Shown piece after piece: positions 14,044 to 17,405 of a stretch of 17,405 bases of DNA (position 1 is its first letter; each line of letters begins with the position of its first letter). The notes under the pieces were generated by a model, which saw only the letters and a program-made list of their open reading frames with translations, did not search any database and was not told where the DNA came from. The DNA is from an uncultured Clostridia bacterium (GTDB lineage: Bacteria > Bacillota > Clostridia > Oscillospirales > Oscillospiraceae): positions 1 through 17,405 of the forward strand of contig CALCRH010000221.1 of NCBI GenBank assembly GCA_937894515.1, written 5' to 3'. Both the position numbers and the translations under genes were made by a program.

Positions 14044-15567
14044 ATGCTTGGTGAAAAGCGAAACGCTTCCGTATTCGGAAGACCGCCCGAACCGACGCAG
14101 CCTGTACCGGAAACGCCGGAAGTGCTTCCCACGCCCCTGCCGCAGCAGCTTGAGGCGAAGAAAGCACACAGCATTTCGGTGGATGCCCAAAGCTCACGCC
14201 GCATTTTCGGAGAGGACAGCATTGCACCGAAAGCGGCAGATATCTTCTTCTCCGCGCAGGATGACGGCAAGAGCTTCGCAGAAGTGCTGTCCCTGGCGCA
14301 GGGCTATATGGCGGGAAGCTATGCAACGCTTCTCGCCGACAGCTCCGAGGATGCCAAGTCGCAGATCAAGCGGCGCATCGCCCGGTATTTGCAGGATAAC
14401 CGCCTGTCCGTATCCGGCTACACGCAGACCGATCTCGTGGATGCCATCTACACGGAAATGGCAGAGTACGGATTTCTGACGAAGTACATTTTTGAAGACG
14501 GCATTGAGGAAATCAACATCAACCGCTGGGACGAGGTGATGGTCACCTACTCCACCGGTCAGACGGTGAAGCTGGATGAGCATTTCGACTCTCCGGAGCA
14601 TGCCATCAATGTGGTGCGTCGTATGATCCAGAACTCCGGCAAGGTGCTGGACAATGCCAGTCCCGTCCTGACCTCCCGACTTTCCAAGAACATTCGTCTG
14701 GCGGTGATTAAAAGTCCCATTCTCGACGAGGATGCAGGCGTTGCGCTGTCCATCCGAATTGTGAATCCGAAGAATCTGCAGAAGGGCGATTTCGTCGCCA
14801 GCGGCACGGCAACGGAGGAAATGCTGGATTTCCTCTCCACCTGTGTGCGCTACGGTGTTTCCGCCTGCATCGCCGGGGCCACCAGCTCCGGCAAAACCAC
14901 CGTGTCCGGCTGGATTCTCTCCACTATCCCCGAATCCAAACGACTCTATATCATCGAGGAAGGCTCCCGTGAAATCAATCTGGATCGCGGCAATGTCATC
15001 TATACGCAGACACGCCACAGCGACGATGAGAAGCAGAGCGTGGATCAGATCGCACTGCTGGATATGGCGCTGCGATTCAATCCCGATATCATCTGCGTCA
15101 GTGAGATGCGCGGCCCCGAAGCCAATGCAGCACAGGAATCTGCGCGAGTCGGCGTGGCGGTGCTGACCACCATCCACTCCAACTCCAGTGAGAGTACCTA
15201 CCGACGCATGGTGTCCCTGTGCAAGCGAGCGGTGGATACGCCGGACGCTACGCTGATGGACTATGTCACCGAGGCGTATCCCATTGTAGTCTACTGCCGC
15301 CAGCTGGAAAACAAGCAGCGCCGGATCACCAATATTACGGAATGCGAAATCCTGCCGGACGGTACGCGAAAGTTCCATACGCTGTACGAATATGTCATCA
15401 CCGAAAACCGCTTTGAGGGTGACAAATTCATCATTGAAGGCTACCACAGGAAGGTGGAGGAAATGTCGGATAGCCTCAAGAAGCGATTCATCCAGAACGG
15501 TATGCCCAGCCAAGAGCTGGAGCAGTTCCTAATCCCCAAGGAGGTGGATCATCATGGCGGCAATTAA
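14044..15567 (+). CDS. cpaF: CpaF/TadA secretion ATPase of the Tad pilus
   Basis: This 507-residue protein of the VirB11/PilT/CpaF hexameric ATPase family powers pilus assembly at the inner face of the membrane. The Pro/Gln-rich N-terminus (about 1-40) is followed by the N-terminal ATPase domain with DGIEEININRWDEVMV near 155-170. The Walker A motif is GATSSGKT (278-285, K284), followed by an acidic box (YIIEEGSREI), the Walker-B-type PDIICVSEMRGPEA near 347-360, and the histidine box TTIHSNSSEST near 378-388. Length and motif order fit CpaF, and no key residue is missing. It is followed by TadB with overlapping ends, as in most Tad operons. Confidence 0.92.
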   Translation: MLGEKRNASVFGRPPEPTQPVPETPEVLPTPLPQQLEAKKAHSISVDAQSSRRIFGEDSIAPKAADIFFSAQDDGKSFAEVLSLAQGYMAGSYATLLADSSEDAKSQIKRRIARYLQDNRLSVSGYTQTDLVDAIYTEMAEYGFLTKYIFEDGIEEININRWDEVMVTYSTGQTVKLDEHFDSPEHAINVVRRMIQNSGKVLDNASPVLTSRLSKNIRLAVIKSPILDEDAGVALSIRIVNPKNLQKGDFVASGTATEEMLDFLSTCVRYGVSACIAGATSSGKTTVSGWILSTIPESKRLYIIEEGSREINLDRGNVIYTQTRHSDDEKQSVDQIALLDMALRFNPDIICVSEMRGPEANAAQESARVGVAVLTTIHSNSSESTYRRMVSLCKRAVDTPDATLMDYVTEAYPIVVYCRQLENKQRRITNITECEILPDGTRKFHTLYEYVITENRFEGDKFIIEGYHRKVEEMSDSLKKRFIQNGMPSQELEQFLIPKEVDHHGGN

Positions 15568-16483
15568 GCTGATTGCCTGTATCGGTATCATCTGCGGGTG
15601 CTTTCTGATTCTCAATCTGCCCTTATCTGAGTTCACTGACGGCATTTTTGCTCGGCTGACCTCTGCTCCCAATAGCATCCGCTCGGATATCAACGAAACG
15701 ACCAAGCGGAAGAAACCCGGCTTCTTCCGCAGAGAGATTGCCGAGGCGCAGGATATCCTTGCGGCCTCCGGTCGTGAGAAGAAATTCTCTATCATCTGCG
15801 CGGTCTCTCTTATGCTGTTTGCCGGTGGCGCTGCGGTAGCTATCCTGTTCCGGAATGCGTTTCTTGTCCCTGTCCTTGCCGTAGGCATGATGCTTGTGCC
15901 GTTTTGGTATGTCAAGCTGACCGCAGGCAGCTTCAAGAAGGCGGTGGCAGCAGAGCTGGAAACGGCGCTTTCTGTCATCACAACCGCCTATCTGAGAACG
16001 GAAAACTTTCAGATGGCTGTGGAGGAAAACGTGCGATATCTGAATCCTCCCGTGCAGGGTATTTTCCAGACCTTCCTGACTCGTCTGACGCACATCGATC
16101 CCGACATGAATGCCGCTATCGTCGCTCTGAAAAACTCGATCAACAACGAGGTGTGGCAGGAGTGGTGTGATGCGGTGCTGGCCTGCCAGACAGACCGTAA
16201 TCTGAAAAGCACGCTGACACCCATCGTGACAAAGCTCTCGGATATGCGAGTGGTCAACGGCGAGCTGGAAAACCTCGTCTATGCGCCGAGAAAGGAATTC
16301 ATCACGATGGCGGCACTGGTGCTGCTGAACATCCCGCTGGTGCGCTTTATCAATAAGGACTGGTATGGAACGCTGACAAACACCATCCCCGGTCAGATTG
16401 TCATTGCCATCTGCATTGCGGCGGTATTCATTTCCTTTGCCTTTGTGGTGAAACTCACGCAGCCTATTGAGTATCGGAGGTGA
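15554..16483 (+). CDS. tadB: TadB-like pilus platform membrane protein
   Basis: This 309-residue membrane protein has predicted helices at about 3-22, 78-98, 100-120, 249-266 and 280-299 and a cytoplasmic segment (about 125-240) that corresponds to the GspF/T2SF domain. Platform proteins couple the CpaF ATPase to pilin extraction. Its sequence is diverged from classical TadB, and the assignment rests largely on topology and on its position between CpaF and TadC. The coding sequence overlaps the end of CpaF by 14 bases, and its stop overlaps the ribosome binding site of TadC. Confidence 0.78.
   Translation: MAAIKLIACIGIICGCFLILNLPLSEFTDGIFARLTSAPNSIRSDINETTKRKKPGFFRREIAEAQDILAASGREKKFSIICAVSLMLFAGGAAVAILFRNAFLVPVLAVGMMLVPFWYVKLTAGSFKKAVAAELETALSVITTAYLRTENFQMAVEENVRYLNPPVQGIFQTFLTRLTHIDPDMNAAIVALKNSINNEVWQEWCDAVLACQTDRNLKSTLTPIVTKLSDMRVVNGELENLVYAPRKEFITMAALVLLNIPLVRFINKDWYGTLTNTIPGQIVIAICIAAVFISFAFVVKLTQPIEYRR
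16476..16480 (+). promoter_or_regulatory. Ribosome binding site GGAGG that decides the TadC start
   Basis: GGAGG overlaps an in-frame GTG (16480), which therefore cannot be the start it serves. It lies 11 bases before the ATG at 16492, which is taken as the start. Confidence 0.6.
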
Positions 16484-16491
16484 CGAGCGAA

Positions 16492-17364
16492 ATGAAATTG
16501 CTGTTATTCCTTTGCGGCAGCGCACTTGCCGCAGGCTTTTTCTTCCTGATTGCAGATCTCGTCAGACTGCCGACACTCGCTGCCGAACGTGCGCTGATCA
16601 CTGCCGGACGCAGAGAGAAAAAGACCGTCCAGTCTCTGGAGGTTCTGATCCTCGGCCTTGCGGTCAAGGTGGCGAAGTTCGTCCCGCTGGACGAGTATAA
16701 GAGGCGCAAGCTGGAACGGACGCTGAGTGCGGCAGGCTTGGATATGACACCGGAGGTCTACACCGCCTATTGCATCCTCAAGCCTGCGCTGATCCTGCTG
16801 GCAGTGATTCCGTGTCTGCTGGTCTTGCCCATTCTTTCTCCCATCGTGGTGCTGCTGGCTTTGCTGACCTACTTCAAGGAGAGCCGCCGTGCCGATGAGC
16901 TGGTGAAGGCTCGTATGGAGAAGATCGAAGGTGAGCTGCCTCGCTTTGTGGCGACGATTGAGCAGGAGCTGGCAGCCAGCCGAGATGTGCTGCGGATTCT
17001 TGAAAACTACAAGAAGCATGCCGGTGAGGATTTCGCAAGAGAGCTGGATGTGCTGACCGCAGATATGCGCTCGTCTTCCTACGAGGCGGCACTGATCCGC
17101 TTCGAGGCCAGAATGGGCTCTGCCATGATTTCCGATATCATGCGCGGCTTGATCGGCGTCCTTCGCGGCGACGATGGCCGAATGTATTTCAAAATCCTGA
17201 GCCATGACATGAAGCAGATGGAGCTGCAGAAGCTGAAAGCAAAGGCGGCGAAAATCCCGCCCAAAATCCGCATATTCAGCTTCGTCATGCTTTCCTGCTT
17301 CATGCTGACCTATATCGTGATTATCGTCTTCCAGATCATCACAGCGATGACCGGGTTGTTCTAA
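16492..17364 (+). CDS. tadC: TadC-like pilus platform membrane protein
   Basis: This 290-residue membrane protein has an N-terminal helix (about 1-22), a long hydrophobic hairpin (about 90-128), and a C-terminal helix (about 261-290). A cytoplasmic GspF/T2SF-type domain lies between them (E-x-E-L-P-R-F-V-x-x-I-x-x-E near 145-158, and an ASRDVLRILENY segment). It is the partner of TadB in the inner-membrane platform of Tad pili. The start at 16492 is chosen from the spacing to GGAGG; a 4-residue longer form from GTG 16480 is less likely. The next gene begins 13 bases later. Confidence 0.82.
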   Translation: MKLLLFLCGSALAAGFFFLIADLVRLPTLAAERALITAGRREKKTVQSLEVLILGLAVKVAKFVPLDEYKRRKLERTLSAAGLDMTPEVYTAYCILKPALILLAVIPCLLVLPILSPIVVLLALLTYFKESRRADELVKARMEKIEGELPRFVATIEQELAASRDVLRILENYKKHAGEDFARELDVLTADMRSSSYEAALIRFEARMGSAMISDIMRGLIGVLRGDDGRMYFKILSHDMKQMELQKLKAKAAKIPPKIRIFSFVMLSCFMLTYIVIIVFQIITAMTGLF

Positions 17365-17377
17365 GGAGGTGCATATC

Positions 17378-17405
17378 ATGAGAAAGCGATTCAAACGTCG
17401 CAGCG
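17378..17405 (+). CDS. Start of the next Tad operon gene, truncated by the window end
   Basis: An AAGGAGG site (17363-17369) followed by ATG at 17378 opens a frame beginning MRKRFKRRS. Only nine codons are visible. In Tad operons the gene after TadC is often a TadE/TadF pseudopilin or a second pilin, and a short basic leader before a membrane helix would fit, but the identity cannot be determined here. Confidence 0.5.

Noticed and set aside
12215..15513. Long minus-strand frames opposite CpaB, CpaE and CpaF
   Set aside because: They overlap fully with well-supported Tad genes on the plus strand and show no family motifs.

Overview
The window looks like part of a mobile or conjugative element (integrative conjugative element, or large plasmid) from a gut-type Firmicute of the class Clostridia. 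The reasons are strong AGGAGG-type ribosome binding sites, all genes on one strand with very short gaps or overlaps, and a run of families I know mainly from clostridial ICE accessory modules: DUF3846, ArdA-like, LPD28, DUF4314, YubB-type ferredoxin-like, DUF3849, SpoVG, YodL, DUF6133. No integrase, relaxase, coupling ATPase, origin or attachment site lies inside the window, so the mobile-element assignment is inferred from gene content. There is no tRNA, rRNA, CRISPR array or insertion sequence. The longest gap between genes is about 120 bases.

Region 1 (1-3677) is the 3' end of a very large surface-type protein. It has tandem ~92-residue Ig-like modules arranged in a higher-order triplet with an exact 828-base period, then PKD/Ig-like domains and an unrecognised C-terminal region.

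Region 2 (3690-8100) is an anti-restriction/accessory operon: DUF3846, ArdA-like, LPD28, DUF4314 and YubB-like proteins. It ends at an intrinsic terminator (8150-8188) that overlaps two alternative hairpins.

Region 3 (8223-11679) holds a small helix-turn-helix protein, a D12-class adenine methylase, an AbrB-like protein, and DUF3849, SpoVG-like and YodL proteins. It is closed by a second terminator at 11678-11710. Several unrelated proteins of regions 2 and 3 end in the same kind of methionine/glycine-rich tail (GGM, MEM), a pattern I cannot explain from their domains.

Region 4 (11749-end) is a compact Tad/Flp-type pilus operon: a DUF6133 pilin-like protein, a CpaA/TadV prepilin peptidase, CpaB, a CpaE/TadZ-like ATPase, the CpaF/TadA ATPase, TadB, TadC, and the first codons of another gene. 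The likely order of work is as follows. The peptidase processes the DUF6133 pilin. CpaF drives assembly on the TadB/TadC platform. CpaE positions the machine and CpaB acts outside the membrane.

Taken together, the segment seems to combine functions for getting DNA past recipient defences (ArdA-like protein, methylase, LPD/DUF proteins) with cell-contact functions (giant repeat protein, Tad pilus).
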